Positions 35,079 through 45,287 of a DNA stretch of 64,000 nt are shown here, piece by piece (position 1 is the first letter of the stretch; each line of letters opens with the position of its first letter). The notes beneath the pieces were generated by a model. That model was not told the DNA's origin and ran no database searches. It saw only the letters and a list, made by a program, of their open reading frames with translations. Location: the NCBI RefSeq assembly GCF_014217835.1, contig NZ_CP055263.1:4157501-4221500 (forward strand), given 5' to 3'. This stretch comes from Metabacillus sp. KUDC1714 (GTDB taxonomy: Bacteria; Bacillota; Bacilli; Bacillales; Bacillaceae). A program made the translations under genes and the position numbers.

Positions 35079-36046
35079 AGCAGGTTATATTAATTACACT
35101 CGTAATGGGATTCTTAATAAGTGTACTATTATCTCCCATCATTATTCCTTTTCTTAGGAGGTTGAAGTTCGGCCAGAGTATTAGAGAAGAAGGACCTAAA
35201 TCACATCAAAAGAAATCAGGAACTCCTACAATGGGTGGAGTAATGATCATATTCTCGATTATCATTACAACAATTGTGATGACAGGGAAATTTTCTCAAC
35301 TAAGTGTTGAGATGTATTTATTACTGTTTGTAACTGTTGGTTACGGTTTACTAGGATTTTTAGATGATTTTATAAAGGTTGTCATGAAAAGAAACCTTGG
35401 GTTAACCTCAAGACAAAAATTACTCGGCCAGGTGATTATTGCAGTCATCTTCTATATTATCTTTACACAATATGGATTTTCAACCGAGATTGGTTTACCT
35501 GGTACCTCACTTTCATTTGATTTAGGTTGGGGCTATGTTGTACTTGTCATCTTTATGCTGGTAGGTGGATCAAATGCAGTTAACCTAACTGATGGATTAG
35601 ATGGTTTATTATCAGGAACTTCTGCAGTAGCGTTTGGGGCATTTGCCGTACTAGCATGGAATCAATCTCAATATGATGTTGCGATTTTTTCAGTTGCGGT
35701 AGTTGGTGCAGTACTTGGATTTTTAGTCTTTAATGCACATCCTGCTAAGGTATTTATGGGGGATACGGGTTCACTTGCACTAGGTGGTGCAATAGTAACG
35801 ATTGCAATCTTAACAAAATTAGAAATATTGCTTGTTTTAATCGGTGGCGTGTTCGTAATTGAGACATTATCGGTTATTATTCAGGTTATATCATTTAAAA
35901 CAACAGGTAAAAGAGTATTCAAAATGAGCCCACTGCATCATCACTACGAATTAGTTGGATGGTCAGAATGGAGAGTAGTTGTTACGTTCTGGACAATTGG
36001 GCTTGTCTTCGCAGTGCTTGGAATCTATATCGAGGTGTGGTTGTAA
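35072..36046 (+). CDS. mraY: Phospho-MurNAc-pentapeptide translocase MraY
   Basis: A 324-residue membrane enzyme with about ten segments that joins phospho-MurNAc-pentapeptide to undecaprenyl phosphate, making lipid I. The catalytic aspartates lie in [10 protein letters not shown] and [10 protein letters not shown], and the HHH motif in [13 protein letters not shown] near the C-terminus. GGGGGGGAG precedes the ATG. It ends directly at the murD start without a gap, so the two are coupled. Confidence 0.97.
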   Translation: MLEQVILITLVMGFLISVLLSPIIIPFLRRLKFGQSIREEGPKSHQKKSGTPTMGGVMIIFSIIITTIVMTGKFSQLSVEMYLLLFVTVGYGLLGFLDDFIKVVMKRNLGLTSRQKLLGQVIIAVIFYIIFTQYGFSTEIGLPGTSLSFDLGWGYVVLVIFMLVGGSNAVNLTDGLDGLLSGTSAVAFGAFAVLAWNQSQYDVAIFSVAVVGAVLGFLVFNAHPAKVFMGDTGSLALGGAIVTIAILTKLEILLVLIGGVFVIETLSVIIQVISFKTTGKRVFKMSPLHHHYELVGWSEWRVVVTFWTIGLVFAVLGIYIEVWL

Positions 36047-37402
36047 GTGAAAAGGATTAGTGATTATTTACATAAAGAGGTATTAGTTATAGGGTTAGCA
36101 AAAAGCGGCTTAGCGTCCGCTAAATTATTACATCAGCTTGGTGCAAATGTAACAGTAAATGATTTGAAAGCAACTGATACAGATGCAGCGGTCGAGGAGT
36201 TAAGAGACCTTGGAATTCAGGTTGTTTGTGGAGATCATCCACTTTCATTAATAAAGGATAAGACGATTGATTTAGTCGTGAAAAACCCTGGAATACCATA
36301 TTCAAACCCTTTGGTAGCTCTTGCTGTGGAAAAAAATCTCCCAGTTATTACTGAAGTGGAGTTAGCTTATAAAATATCAGAAGCTGATATTATTGCTATT
36401 ACTGGTTCAAATGGAAAAACAACAACAACAACATTAATTTATGAAATGCTTAAAGAAGATCAAAAACAACCTTTAATTGCAGGGAATATTGGGACAGTTG
36501 CATGTGAAGTTGCACAAAATGCTACTAGCGACAATGTTATTGTGATGGAATTGTCATCCTTTCAACTATTAGGAACAATTGAATTTAAACCTGCTATTGC
36601 CATTATTTTAAATATCTTTGAAGCACATTTAGATTATCACGGAACGAAAGATGAGTACGTGTTTGCAAAGGGGAAAATTTATCAGAATCAATCTGGGTCT
36701 GATGTATCAATAATTAATTTAGATGATCAGGAGGTTTGTGAGCGTTCTGAAAAATCTCATGCAGAGAAACTGTTTTTCTCGACAACAAGAGAACTCGAAA
36801 GTGGTACATATATCAAGGATGAAAGTATTTGGTTTAAAAATGAACGCGTAATTTATTTAAAAGATATCGTTTTACCAGGTGTTCATAATCTAGAAAATAT
36901 ATTAGCTGCTGTTTCCGCCGTCAAATTAAAAGGTGTTTCAAATGAATCAATTAAAAAGGTTCTTACGTCATTTACAGGTGTAAAACACAGACTTCAATTT
37001 GTAGATACAATTGAAAGTCGCCGTTTTTATAATGATTCAAAGGCAACAAATATTCTAGCAACTAGTAAAGCACTACAGGCGTTTTCTATGCCGACTATTT
37101 TACTAGCAGGTGGTCTTGACCGCGGAAATGAATTTGATGAGCTGAAGCCTTACTTGGATAACGTGAAAGCAATGGTTCTCTTTGGGGAAACTGCACCTAA
37201 GTTAGAAAGAATAGCAAATGAAAGTGGAATAGAAGTCATCAAACGTGTCGATAATGTGGAACAAGCAGTATCTGCGGCATTTCAAATTTCCGAAGAAGAA
37301 GATGTCATACTTTTATCTCCAGCATGTGCAAGCTGGGACCAGTACAAAACTTTTGAGGAAAGAGGAGACATTTTTATTCATGCCGTGCATAAGCTTAAGT
37401 AA
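36047..37402 (+). CDS. murD: UDP-MurNAc-L-alanine:D-glutamate ligase
   Basis: A 451-residue Mur ligase that adds D-glutamate to UDP-MurNAc-L-Ala in the cytoplasm. The P-loop is GSNGKTTTT (residues about 120-128), the central domain has ELSSFQLLG and [11 protein letters not shown], and the C-terminal domain has [16 protein letters not shown]. The start is GTG immediately after the mraY stop; the ribosome site GAGGTG lies within the mraY 3' end. Confidence 0.96.
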   Translation: MKRISDYLHKEVLVIGLAKSGLASAKLLHQLGANVTVNDLKATDTDAAVEELRDLGIQVVCGDHPLSLIKDKTIDLVVKNPGIPYSNPLVALAVEKNLPVITEVELAYKISEADIIAITGSNGKTTTTTLIYEMLKEDQKQPLIAGNIGTVACEVAQNATSDNVIVMELSSFQLLGTIEFKPAIAIILNIFEAHLDYHGTKDEYVFAKGKIYQNQSGSDVSIINLDDQEVCERSEKSHAEKLFFSTTRELESGTYIKDESIWFKNERVIYLKDIVLPGVHNLENILAAVSAVKLKGVSNESIKKVLTSFTGVKHRLQFVDTIESRRFYNDSKATNILATSKALQAFSMPTILLAGGLDRGNEFDELKPYLDNVKAMVLFGETAPKLERIANESGIEVIKRVDNVEQAVSAAFQISEEEDVILLSPACASWDQYKTFEERGDIFIHAVHKLK

Positions 37403-37490
37403 GGGCTTGTACAATTTTTTTTAGACAATGAAAATGGCGCTTGCACTTTTCTTAATAGCCCTTAAATAAAAGGTACAGGGGTGTTCGGCG

Positions 37491-38591
37491 TTGACAGCAA
37501 AAAGGTCTACACCAGACTTTATATTAGTTATCCTTACGTTGCTTCTTTTAACAATCGGTCTCATTATGGTGTACAGTGCCAGTGCGGTGTGGGCGACGTA
37601 TAAATTCGATGATTCTTTCTTTTTTGCTAAGCGTCAGCTTTTATTTGCCGGGGTTGGTGTCATCGCAATGTTCTTCTTAATGAATGTTGATTATTGGACA
37701 TGGAGATCGTGGGCGAAAATGTTAATCATTATTTGCTTTTTTCTCTTAATTGCCGTTTTGATCCCAGGAATTGGCATGGAGCGAAATGGATCAAGAAGTT
37801 GGATAGGGGTCGGTGCATTTTCTATCCAACCTTCAGAGTTTATGAAACTGGCGATGATCGCTTTTTTAGCGAAATTTTTGTCGGAAAACCAAAAGAAAAT
37901 CACTTCATTTAAAAAAGGGCTAGTGCCTTCCTTAGGACTTGTTTTTACTGCGTTTGGTATCATTATGTTGCAACCAGATTTAGGTACAGGAACAGTTATG
38001 GTCGGAACCTGTATTGTTATGATTTTCGTATCAGGGGCAAGAGTCATTCATTTTGTCTGGCTCGGACTATTAGGTGTAGCAGGATTTGTTGCACTTGTAT
38101 TATCTGCTCCATATCGGATTAAACGGATTACATCATTTTTAGATCCTTGGGAAGATCCACTTGGTAGTGGTTTTCAAATCATCCAGTCTTTGTATGCAAT
38201 AGGACCTGGTGGATTATTTGGTTTAGGTCTAGGGCAAAGTAGACAGAAGTTTTTCTACCTGCCAGAACCACAAACTGATTTTATCTTTGCAATATTAGCT
38301 GAAGAACTAGGGTTTATTGGAGGATCTCTCGTACTTTTACTTTTTGGCTTGCTCCTTTGGCGAGGAGTGAGAATTGCGCTCGGTGCTCCTGACTTATATG
38401 GAAGCTTTTTAGCAATCGGAATTATCACAATGGTCGCAATCCAAGTTATGATCAATGTGGGGGTTGTAACAGGGCTAATGCCAGTAACGGGGATTACGTT
38501 GCCATTCCTAAGCTATGGAGGATCATCGCTTACCTTAATGTTAATGGCGATTGGTGTTTTATTAAATGTAAGTAGGTACTCTAAATTTTAA
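37491..38591 (+). CDS. spoVE: SpoVE, SEDS-family spore cortex glycosyltransferase
   Basis: A 366-residue SEDS protein with ten membrane segments, polymerising glycan strands for the spore cortex as partner of SpoVD. Marks: LIMVYSASAVWA (residues about 25-36), QPSEFMKLAMIAFLAKFL (about 113-130), and FLSYGGSSLTLMLMAIGVLLN near the end, with the QPDLGT motif at about 162. TTG start with AGGGGTG upstream. The length equals B. subtilis SpoVE. FtsW would be very similar, but place between murD and murG and the sporulation neighbours support SpoVE. Confidence 0.93.
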   Translation: MTAKRSTPDFILVILTLLLLTIGLIMVYSASAVWATYKFDDSFFFAKRQLLFAGVGVIAMFFLMNVDYWTWRSWAKMLIIICFFLLIAVLIPGIGMERNGSRSWIGVGAFSIQPSEFMKLAMIAFLAKFLSENQKKITSFKKGLVPSLGLVFTAFGIIMLQPDLGTGTVMVGTCIVMIFVSGARVIHFVWLGLLGVAGFVALVLSAPYRIKRITSFLDPWEDPLGSGFQIIQSLYAIGPGGLFGLGLGQSRQKFFYLPEPQTDFIFAILAEELGFIGGSLVLLLFGLLLWRGVRIALGAPDLYGSFLAIGIITMVAIQVMINVGVVTGLMPVTGITLPFLSYGGSSLTLMLMAIGVLLNVSRYSKF

Positions 38592-38669
38592 TTTCAGAAA
38601 CAATCACCAAGGGTTTATCATTTATCTAAGGAACCTTCATGTATGGATTCACTTAATAATGACATAATG

Positions 38670-38742
38670 AGGCTGACGATAGCGAAGAGACAGACTTTAG
38701 GCTAATATCTATGCCTTTAGTTAGTATCTTCATAGTCAGCCT
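38670..38742 (+). other. Imperfect hairpin between spoVE and murG
   Basis: AGGCTGACGATAGCGAAGA can pair with TCTTCATAGTCAGCCT around a loop that has its own weak palindrome. There is no T run, so it is not a plain terminator; it may be a degenerate terminator or mRNA-processing structure. Confidence 0.4.
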
Positions 38743-38822
38743 TAATCACGTTTCCATGTGAAAAGCATTGGCGTCAAACGATATACATACTAAAAAAATT
38801 CCATTAAAATGGGGGAGCTATC

Positions 38823-39917
38823 ATGAAAGTAGTTGTTAGTGGTGGAGGAACAGGCGGGCATATTTATCCTGCGCTTGCATTAATAAATGAAATAAAGAAA
38901 CATAATTCTAATGTTGAATTTTTATATATAGGGACTGAAAATGGGTTAGAAAAAGGCATTGTTGAGCGGTCAGAAATTGACTTTAAAGCAATTGAAATTA
39001 CGGGCTTTAAACGGAGGCTTTCATTTGAAAATGTAAAAACAGTAACGCGGTTTTTAAAGGGCGTCTCAGTTAGTAAAAAATACTTAAAAGATTTTAAGCC
39101 AGATGTTGTCATTGGGACTGGAGGTTATGTATGTGGTCCTGTTGTATATGCAGCATCTAAACTGAACATCCCGACGGTTATTCACGAACAAAATAGCCTA
39201 CCAGGTGTAACAAATAAATTTTTAGCACGTTATGTCAATAAAATTGCAATCTGTTTTGAAGATGCAAAAAAGTATTTTCCAGAGCATAAAGTAGTATTAA
39301 CAGGTAATCCAAGAGCTTCAGAAGTTTTAGGTCAAGACCCAGAAAAAGGGAGACGATCGTTAGGTCTAAAAGACAATCTTAAAACAGTGTTAATTTTTGG
39401 AGGAAGCCGTGGGGCAAAAGCAATTAATGAAGCTGTTTTACAAATGATACCGGCACTTGCAAAAAAGCCGTACCAGGTCGTTTATGTCACTGGGGAGGTC
39501 CATTATGATAAAGTAATGGAGGAAATGAGGTCATTAAAGGATTCATCAAATGTCATCATTAAACCGTTTATCCACAACATGCCAGAGGTTTTATCAGCTG
39601 TTGATTTAATTGTCTCTAGAGCGGGCGCGACCTCATTAGCAGAAATAACAGCATTAGGATTACCGAGTATATTAATTCCTAGTCCGTATGTAACAGCTAA
39701 CCATCAAGAAAAAAATGCTAGCTCATTAAGTGATCATGAAGCTGCAATTATGCTTCGCGAACAAGAACTAAATGGAAACTTATTACTATCGAAAATTGAA
39801 GGAATTTTACTAAACGATATGAAATTAACTGAAATGAAAAGAGCATCAAAAGAATTGGGAATTCCAGATGCTGCTTTGCGAGTTTATCAAGTAATGAAGG
39901 AAATTTCAATGAAATAA
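38823..39917 (+). CDS. murG: UDP-GlcNAc:lipid I N-acetylglucosaminyltransferase MurG
   Basis: A 364-residue membrane-associated GT-B glycosyltransferase that converts lipid I to lipid II. It shows [13 protein letters not shown] at the N-terminus (residues 7-19), [12 protein letters not shown] (about 124-135), the UDP-GlcNAc binding part [18 protein letters not shown] (about 262-279) and [21 protein letters not shown] precedes the ATG. It is followed by murB after 19 bases. Confidence 0.96.
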   Translation: MKVVVSGGGTGGHIYPALALINEIKKHNSNVEFLYIGTENGLEKGIVERSEIDFKAIEITGFKRRLSFENVKTVTRFLKGVSVSKKYLKDFKPDVVIGTGGYVCGPVVYAASKLNIPTVIHEQNSLPGVTNKFLARYVNKIAICFEDAKKYFPEHKVVLTGNPRASEVLGQDPEKGRRSLGLKDNLKTVLIFGGSRGAKAINEAVLQMIPALAKKPYQVVYVTGEVHYDKVMEEMRSLKDSSNVIIKPFIHNMPEVLSAVDLIVSRAGATSLAEITALGLPSILIPSPYVTANHQEKNASSLSDHEAAIMLREQELNGNLLLSKIEGILLNDMKLTEMKRASKELGIPDAALRVYQVMKEISMK

Positions 39918-39936
39918 ACGCATTTAGGAGGTTGTT

Positions 39937-40845
39937 ATGTCTACTTTATATCAAGATTTAATTGAAGCGAATATCGGAAAGGTCCTTGAGAATGAACCTT
40001 TAGCAAAGCATACAACGATGAAAATTGGTGGCCCTGCAGAGATTTTTATAGAACCGAGCAACAGTGAACACCTAACTAAAGCTTTCCGCATTATAAAAAA
40101 ACATAATGTAAAGTGGAGAGCTATTGGCAGGGGATCAAATCTTCTTGTTGCAGACCAGGGAATTGAGGGTGTTGTAATTAAGCTTGGTTTAGGAATGGAT
40201 GATTTTGAATTAAATGGAGATACCCTTACTGTTGGCGGTGGATATTCTATCATAAAACTTGCAACAATTATTAGTAAAAAAGGTTTATCAGGTTTAGAAT
40301 TTTCCAGTGGAATACCAGGATCAATTGGTGGTGCCGTGTACATGAATGCTGGGGCACACGGAGCCGATATGTCAAAAATTCTTGTTAAAGCACATATTTT
40401 GTTTGAAGATGGTACGTTGGAATGGTTAACAAATGAAGAGATGAAGTTTTCCTACAGAACTTCTATTCTCCAAGAGGAAAGACCTGGAATATGCATCGGT
40501 GCGGTTTTAAAATTGCAAAAAGGGGAAAAAGAAAATATTGTCGCTGTTATGCAAAAAAATAAAGATTACAGGAGAGATACTCAGCCTTGGAATTATCCAT
40601 GTGCAGGAAGTATTTTTCGAAATCCCCTACCGAATTATGCAGGTCAACTAGTGGAGGACGCTGGATTGAAAGGTTATCAAATCGGTGGTGCAAAAATCTC
40701 AGAAATGCACGGAAACTTTATCGTAAATGCAGGTGGAGCAACAGCACAAGATGTGTTAGATCTTATTGATTTTGTCAAAAAAACCATCTATGAAAAATAT
40801 GAGGTATCGATGGAAACAGAAGTTGAAATAATAGGTCTTAAATAG
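39937..40845 (+). CDS. murB: UDP-N-acetylenolpyruvoylglucosamine reductase MurB
   Basis: A 302-residue FAD enzyme that reduces UDP-GlcNAc-enolpyruvate to UDP-MurNAc with NADPH. FAD-binding parts: [28 protein letters not shown], and [19 protein letters not shown]. The catalytic serine lies in [10 protein letters not shown] and the glutamate near the end in METEVEIIG. It is of the shorter type II form usual in bacilli. AGGAGG precedes the ATG. It sits between murG and divIB as in B. subtilis. Confidence 0.96.
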   Translation: MSTLYQDLIEANIGKVLENEPLAKHTTMKIGGPAEIFIEPSNSEHLTKAFRIIKKHNVKWRAIGRGSNLLVADQGIEGVVIKLGLGMDDFELNGDTLTVGGGYSIIKLATIISKKGLSGLEFSSGIPGSIGGAVYMNAGAHGADMSKILVKAHILFEDGTLEWLTNEEMKFSYRTSILQEERPGICIGAVLKLQKGEKENIVAVMQKNKDYRRDTQPWNYPCAGSIFRNPLPNYAGQLVEDAGLKGYQIGGAKISEMHGNFIVNAGGATAQDVLDLIDFVKKTIYEKYEVSMETEVEIIGLK

Positions 40846-40958
40846 GCACAAACCTCCCAATAATTTCATTTCCTGTGTTATAATAACCATTAAGATCCAT
40901 TGGTCAATGAGTTACGTTAAAATGATATATTTTGTCGTTAAAAATGACTTTTTTATAG

Positions 40959-40995
40959 ATAAAACAAACGGCATATAAAATGCCGTTTGTTTTAT
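40959..40995. terminator. Intrinsic terminator after murB
   Basis: AAAACAAACGGCAT pairs perfectly with ATGCCGTTTGTTTT across four bases. The T-rich stem end can serve on both strands. Confidence 0.85.
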
Positions 40996-41153
40996 CGTTT
41001 AACATATATAGCGACTTTTCGTATGTTTTCGAAAAAAAATAACCAATTGTTAAGTTGTTTTTTTCCGTAATCAAAACGAGTGCTATGAAAGACAATGTCA
41101 AAAAATTGAATCAAAGATTGCCTAGAGTGTCTGCTAGGATGGGGTGAAAATGA

Positions 41154-41942
41154 TTGGAAAAAAAAGTTGTTTCGTTAGAGGACCGCATACCAAAGTTACA
41201 GCAGCAGCGAAAACAGAAGACAAACCGTAGACTAATTTCATTTTTATCCGTGTTTTTTCTCTTGATTTTGCTTGTAATCTACTTTCAATCTCCCTTAAGT
41301 AAGGTTGCGAGTATATCTGTTAAAGGAAATAAAACGGTTGATTCGGAAAAGATCATTGAATTGAGTGGAATAACCACCTCATCTGGTTTTTGGAGTATCA
41401 ATACAGATCAAGTAACAAATGCTGTCGAGAGTCTTTTACAAATAAAAGATGTAAAGGTAGAGAAGAAATTACCTAACGATATTGTTTTAGTTATTGAAGA
41501 GCATGACAGTATTGCTTATCTTGAAAAGGAAGGTTCCTATTTACCTATTCTTGAAAATGGACAAGTATTAAAGGATAAAAAGGAGACAGCTCCTGCAGAT
41601 GCTCCTGTTTTAATTGATTGGAAACGTGATGAAGATATACAGGTTATGATAAGTGAATTAAAAAAACTATCACCAGGCGTTTTTAATTCAATCTCTGAGA
41701 TCCATCATACTCCTGGGAAAACCGATCCTTGGTTAGTTCGACTTTATATGAATGATGGTTATGAAGTGATTGCTTCAGTTCGTACTTTTTCAAAGAAAAT
41801 GGACGCATACCCTTCTATTGTTAGTCAACTTGATGAAAACAGCATAGGAGTTATTCATTTGGAAGTAGGCTCTTACTTTGAATCCTATAAACCGCTACAG
41901 ACAGAGGAGGAAGCTGAAAGTGAAAATGAAACTGAGGGGTAG
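41154..41942 (+). CDS. divIB: Cell division protein DivIB (FtsQ)
   Basis: A 262-residue bitopic membrane protein of the divisome. A basic cytoplasmic part (residues 1-28) and a membrane segment (about 29-48) are followed by a POTRA domain (KVASISVKGNKTVDSEKII, about 52-120) and the FtsQ/DivIB beta domain (to about 245), with an acidic tail. It forms the FtsL-DivIC-DivIB complex. TTG start with AGGATGGGG upstream. It overlaps the ylxW start, so translation is coupled. Confidence 0.93.
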   Translation: MEKKVVSLEDRIPKLQQQRKQKTNRRLISFLSVFFLLILLVIYFQSPLSKVASISVKGNKTVDSEKIIELSGITTSSGFWSINTDQVTNAVESLLQIKDVKVEKKLPNDIVLVIEEHDSIAYLEKEGSYLPILENGQVLKDKKETAPADAPVLIDWKRDEDIQVMISELKKLSPGVFNSISEIHHTPGKTDPWLVRLYMNDGYEVIASVRTFSKKMDAYPSIVSQLDENSIGVIHLEVGSYFESYKPLQTEEEAESENETEG

Positions 41943-42636
41943 TTATGTTATTTTATCCCTTGTCCTTCTCGTTTTAGGGTTTTTAATTTCTTACTCATAT
42001 CAGCTTACAAAAGAAAGAAATCAAAATCGAACAATATCTGCTGAACAATGGGATAAAGAGTATGAAACAAGATCTTTACTTATTAACAATGAAGAAATAA
42101 ATCGAGATTTACAAAAGGAATTATATGCAAAACAAGAGGAAGTTAAGCAAATTGAAGAATCATTAAAGGATCAAAAGCAGGTTTATTATAATCTTGTAGA
42201 AGATGTAGAAAAATATCGTATGTATGTGGGCGATTTACCAGTGGTTGGAAAAGGAGTGCAAGTGACGTTAGAGGATGCATCTTATATACCTGAAGGCGAT
42301 AATGTTAATAATTATATCGTGCATGAGAGTCATATATTTAATGTTATTAACGAACTTTATATTTCAGGTGCAGATGCTATCTCCATTAACGGCCAAAGAT
42401 TATCAAGTGATTCCTATATATATTGTAATGGACCTGTTGTAACTGTTGATGGAAATCAATTTCCCGCTCCTTTTGTTATTTCTGCAATAGGTGATCCTAA
42501 TGTCTTACTCTCAGCGTTGAATATTGCTGGTGGTATTATCGATCAATTAGCTTATGATCATATTGTGGTAACAGTTGAAAAAAATGAGGAAATTAAAATG
42601 GATCCTTTATTACAAGAGCAAAAGACCCAGTCATAG
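41920..42636 (+). CDS. ylxW: DUF881 family protein YlxW
   Basis: A 238-residue protein with one N-terminal membrane segment (residues about 8-25), a coiled coil (about 50-90) and a C-terminal DUF881 domain (DLPVVGKGVQVTLEDA, ELYISGADAISINGQRLSS, PFVISAIGDP). Its function in division or the wall is unknown. GTG 41920 is nine bases after AGGAGG (41905-41910), while an in-frame ATG at 41926 is 15 bases away, so GTG is preferred. It overlaps divIB by 23 bases. Confidence 0.88.
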   Translation: MKMKLRGSYVILSLVLLVLGFLISYSYQLTKERNQNRTISAEQWDKEYETRSLLINNEEINRDLQKELYAKQEEVKQIEESLKDQKQVYYNLVEDVEKYRMYVGDLPVVGKGVQVTLEDASYIPEGDNVNNYIVHESHIFNVINELYISGADAISINGQRLSSDSYIYCNGPVVTVDGNQFPAPFVISAIGDPNVLLSALNIAGGIIDQLAYDHIVVTVEKNEEIKMDPLLQEQKTQS

Positions 42637-42698
42637 GAGTATCTACATACTGTTTTAAAGAGAGAAAGAATACATGTAAAGACAGATAGGTGGATGAT

Positions 42699-43427
42699 TT
42701 GAAGCAAACGAATTGGAAAAAGGGTATGAGTTTTTCTTTTTTAACGATGATATTTGGATTAATGCTTGCGATTCAATTTCAAACAATTAAAGAACCTATT
42801 GTACGAGATACACGTGATATGTGGCAGCTTAGGGAAGACTTAAAAAAGGAACAACAATTGCAAGTTGAACTGCTTTCTGAAATAAGAAAATATAATGAAA
42901 TTATCGAAACATATGAAGCAGAAGAAAATCAAAATCCAGAAGTAGCTTTAAAAGAAACATTAAATGTATTAAAAGAAGAGGCAGGTCTAACTGAAGTTAC
43001 CGGACCTGGTATTATCATTACAATTAACAGATTGTTTTCTGAAGAATTGATTGGTGAACCGTTACCAAATATCTCACCTGAACTGTTAAAACGCTTAATA
43101 AATGAATTAAATTCTTATGATGCCGAAGAAATTTCGATTCAAGGAAGGCGAGTAATTAATTCTACAGTGATAAGAGATATTAATGGACAAACGAAAATGG
43201 ACAACTATAGCTTACATACATATCCAATTGAGATTAAAGTAATCTCAGAAAATGCTGATAAGCTCTATAATCGGATGAACGCTTCGACAACTGACGAAGA
43301 TTTTGCGATTGATAACTTGAGTCTATCCGTTTCTAACCCAATTGATAGCATGACAATACCTGCATATGAAGATACAATTCGTGTTAAAAATATGAAGCCA
43401 TTAGAAATCGAAGAAGGGGGAAAATAA
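42699..43427 (+). CDS. ylxX: DUF881 family protein YlxX
   Basis: A 242-residue paralogue of the upstream YlxW with the same design: membrane anchor (residues about 10-27), coiled coil (about 40-75) and DUF881 domain (EVTGPGIIITINRLF, ELNSYDAEEISIQGRRVIN). TTG 42699 is six bases after AGGTGG; a GTG at 42690 lies inside that site. It is followed after one base by sbp. The two DUF881 genes probably arose by duplication, as in B. subtilis. Confidence 0.87.
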   Translation: MKQTNWKKGMSFSFLTMIFGLMLAIQFQTIKEPIVRDTRDMWQLREDLKKEQQLQVELLSEIRKYNEIIETYEAEENQNPEVALKETLNVLKEEAGLTEVTGPGIIITINRLFSEELIGEPLPNISPELLKRLINELNSYDAEEISIQGRRVINSTVIRDINGQTKMDNYSLHTYPIEIKVISENADKLYNRMNASTTDEDFAIDNLSLSVSNPIDSMTIPAYEDTIRVKNMKPLEIEEGGK

Positions 43428-43428
43428 A

Positions 43429-43791
43429 ATGTGGCTTCCTATATTAGGTCTTATTCTTGGTGTCTTTTTAGGATTGATATCAGAGATGCGTATTCCCCCA
43501 GAGTACTCAAATTATTTATCAATAGCTATATTAGCTGCACTTGATACATTGTTAGGTGGAATCCGAGCACATCTTCAAGATATTTACGATGAAACGGTGT
43601 TCGTTTCAGGTTTTTTCTTTAACATTATTTTAGCTGCAAGTTTAGCTTTTCTCGGTGTTCATCTTGGTGTAGACTTATACTTAGTAGCTGTCTTTGCATT
43701 TGGTGTAAGACTTTTCCAAAATATTGCGGTTATTAGAAGAATTTTGATATCAAAATGGTCTATTTCTAGAGGAAAGTTGAAAAAAAATTGA
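43429..43791 (+). CDS. sbp: Small basic membrane protein Sbp (DUF1290)
   Basis: A 120-residue membrane protein with three to four hydrophobic segments, almost the same length as B. subtilis Sbp. Recognised by EMRIPPEYSNYLSIAILAAL and GGIRAHLQDIYDETVFVSGF. Its function is unknown, but it stands ahead of ftsA in many bacilli. It starts one base after the ylxX stop. Confidence 0.92.
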   Translation: MWLPILGLILGVFLGLISEMRIPPEYSNYLSIAILAALDTLLGGIRAHLQDIYDETVFVSGFFFNIILAASLAFLGVHLGVDLYLVAVFAFGVRLFQNIAVIRRILISKWSISRGKLKKN

Positions 43792-43816
43792 ATATTTAAA
43801 AGGGAATATCAAGTAT

Positions 43817-43845
43817 TTGACGAATAAACACTATTAAGGCAAAAT
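43817..43845 (+). promoter_or_regulatory. Candidate sigma-A promoter of ftsA-ftsZ
   Basis: TTGACG (43817-43822), 17 bases, CAAAAT (43840-43845), about 115 bases ahead of ftsA. B. subtilis has several promoters in this gap, one of them for sigma-H; I cannot place a sigma-H promoter here with confidence. Confidence 0.45.
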
Positions 43846-43959
43846 CAAGAAAATATTCAAAAAATAATTTTGTTACAAACATGTAAAACTAGATTCATTG
43901 TCATGTTGTTCTTCAACGAATAGAATAGAAAGTATTGATAGATAAGGAGGTGCCTTAGA

Positions 43960-45246
43960 ATGAACAACAATGAATTATTTGTAAGTCTTGACATCGGTAC
44001 ATCCAGTGTTAAAGTAATTATTGGTGAAATGACGAATGATGCTTTAAACATTATAGGTGTAGGTAATGTAAAATCAGAAGGTTTAAGAAAAGGATCTATA
44101 GTTGATATAGATGAAACCGTTCATTCTATAAAAAAAGCGGTAGAGCAAGCTGAAAGAATGGTAGGAATCTCCTTAAAGAGAGTAGTTGTAGGAGTAACAG
44201 GGAATCATGTGCATTTGCAAGATTGCCATGGAGTCGTAGCGGTCTCAAGCGAAAATCGCGAAATATCTAATGAAGATGTAAGAAGAGTAATCGAGGCAGC
44301 TCAAGTAATTTCCATTCCTCCAGAACGAGAAATAATTGATGTAATCCCAAGACAATTTATTGTTGATGGATTAGATGAAATCAATGATCCTAGAGGAATG
44401 CTAGGTGTTCGTTTGGAAATGGAAGGCACAATTATTACAGGTTCTAAAACGATATTACATAATTTGTTACGATGTGTAGAACGCGCTGGCTTAGAAATTA
44501 CTGATATTTGTTTACAACCACTAGCTGCTGGTTCTGTAGCGTTGTCTAAGGATGAGAAAAATCTTGGAGTAGCTCTTATTGACATCGGTGGTGGATCTAC
44601 AACCATTTCTGTGTTTGAGCAAAATCACCTTTTTGCAACGATTGTTCTTCCAATTGGTGGAGAACATATTACAAAGGACTTATCAATCGGTCTTCGTACA
44701 ACAACAGATGAAGCCGAACGAATTAAAGTTAAATATGGACACGCTTTTTACGATCATGCATCTGAAGATGAAGTGTTTGAAGCTACTATTATTGGATCAG
44801 ATCAAAAGCGAGACTTTAATCAATTAGAAATAGCTGATATTATTGAAGCAAGACTTGAAGAGATATATGAGTTAATTCTATATGAATTAAAAAGACTAGG
44901 TGTAAGTGAGTTACCAGGTGGGTTTGTATTAACTGGTGGAACAGTTAGAATGTCTGGAGTCCTTGAATTAGGACAAGCTGTCCTTCAAAACAGTGTAAGA
45001 ATAGCTAGTCCGGATTATATTGGAGTGAGAGAACCTCAATATATGACTGGTGTAGGCTTAATACAATTTGCACATAAAAATGCTAAAATTCAAGGGAGAA
45101 AGATTGGTTCTAACGTTTCAGTGAATGCTGTTGAAGTAGCAGCTGCAAAGGAACCATCACATCAACAACGTACAACACAAAAGCAACAGCCAGAAGATAA
45201 AAAAGTAAACAAAGTAAAGAAGTTCTTTGGCTACTTCTTTGAATAG
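43960..45246 (+). CDS. ftsA: Cell division protein FtsA
   Basis: A 428-residue actin-like ATPase that ties FtsZ filaments to the membrane. The ATPase fold shows SLDIGTSSVKVIIGE (residues 9-23), ALIDIGGGSTTISVFE (about 205-220) and GFVLTGGTVRMSGV (about 324-337). The C-terminal amphipathic membrane helix is KVNKVKKFFGYFFE. AAGGAGGTG precedes the ATG. It is followed by ftsZ after 41 bases, in one operon. Confidence 0.97.
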   Translation: MNNNELFVSLDIGTSSVKVIIGEMTNDALNIIGVGNVKSEGLRKGSIVDIDETVHSIKKAVEQAERMVGISLKRVVVGVTGNHVHLQDCHGVVAVSSENREISNEDVRRVIEAAQVISIPPEREIIDVIPRQFIVDGLDEINDPRGMLGVRLEMEGTIITGSKTILHNLLRCVERAGLEITDICLQPLAAGSVALSKDEKNLGVALIDIGGGSTTISVFEQNHLFATIVLPIGGEHITKDLSIGLRTTTDEAERIKVKYGHAFYDHASEDEVFEATIIGSDQKRDFNQLEIADIIEARLEEIYELILYELKRLGVSELPGGFVLTGGTVRMSGVLELGQAVLQNSVRIASPDYIGVREPQYMTGVGLIQFAHKNAKIQGRKIGSNVSVNAVEVAAAKEPSHQQRTTQKQQPEDKKVNKVKKFFGYFFE

Positions 45247-45287
45247 TTCACATCAATTAGTTATTTGATGGATTAGGAGGATTTCGC

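Noticed and set aside
37691..38047. Minus-strand 118-codon frame inside spoVE
   Set aside because: Antisense shadow of a conserved SEDS gene.
39951..40343. Minus-strand 130-codon frame inside murB
   Set aside because: Antisense shadow of murB, with no promoter or ribosome site.
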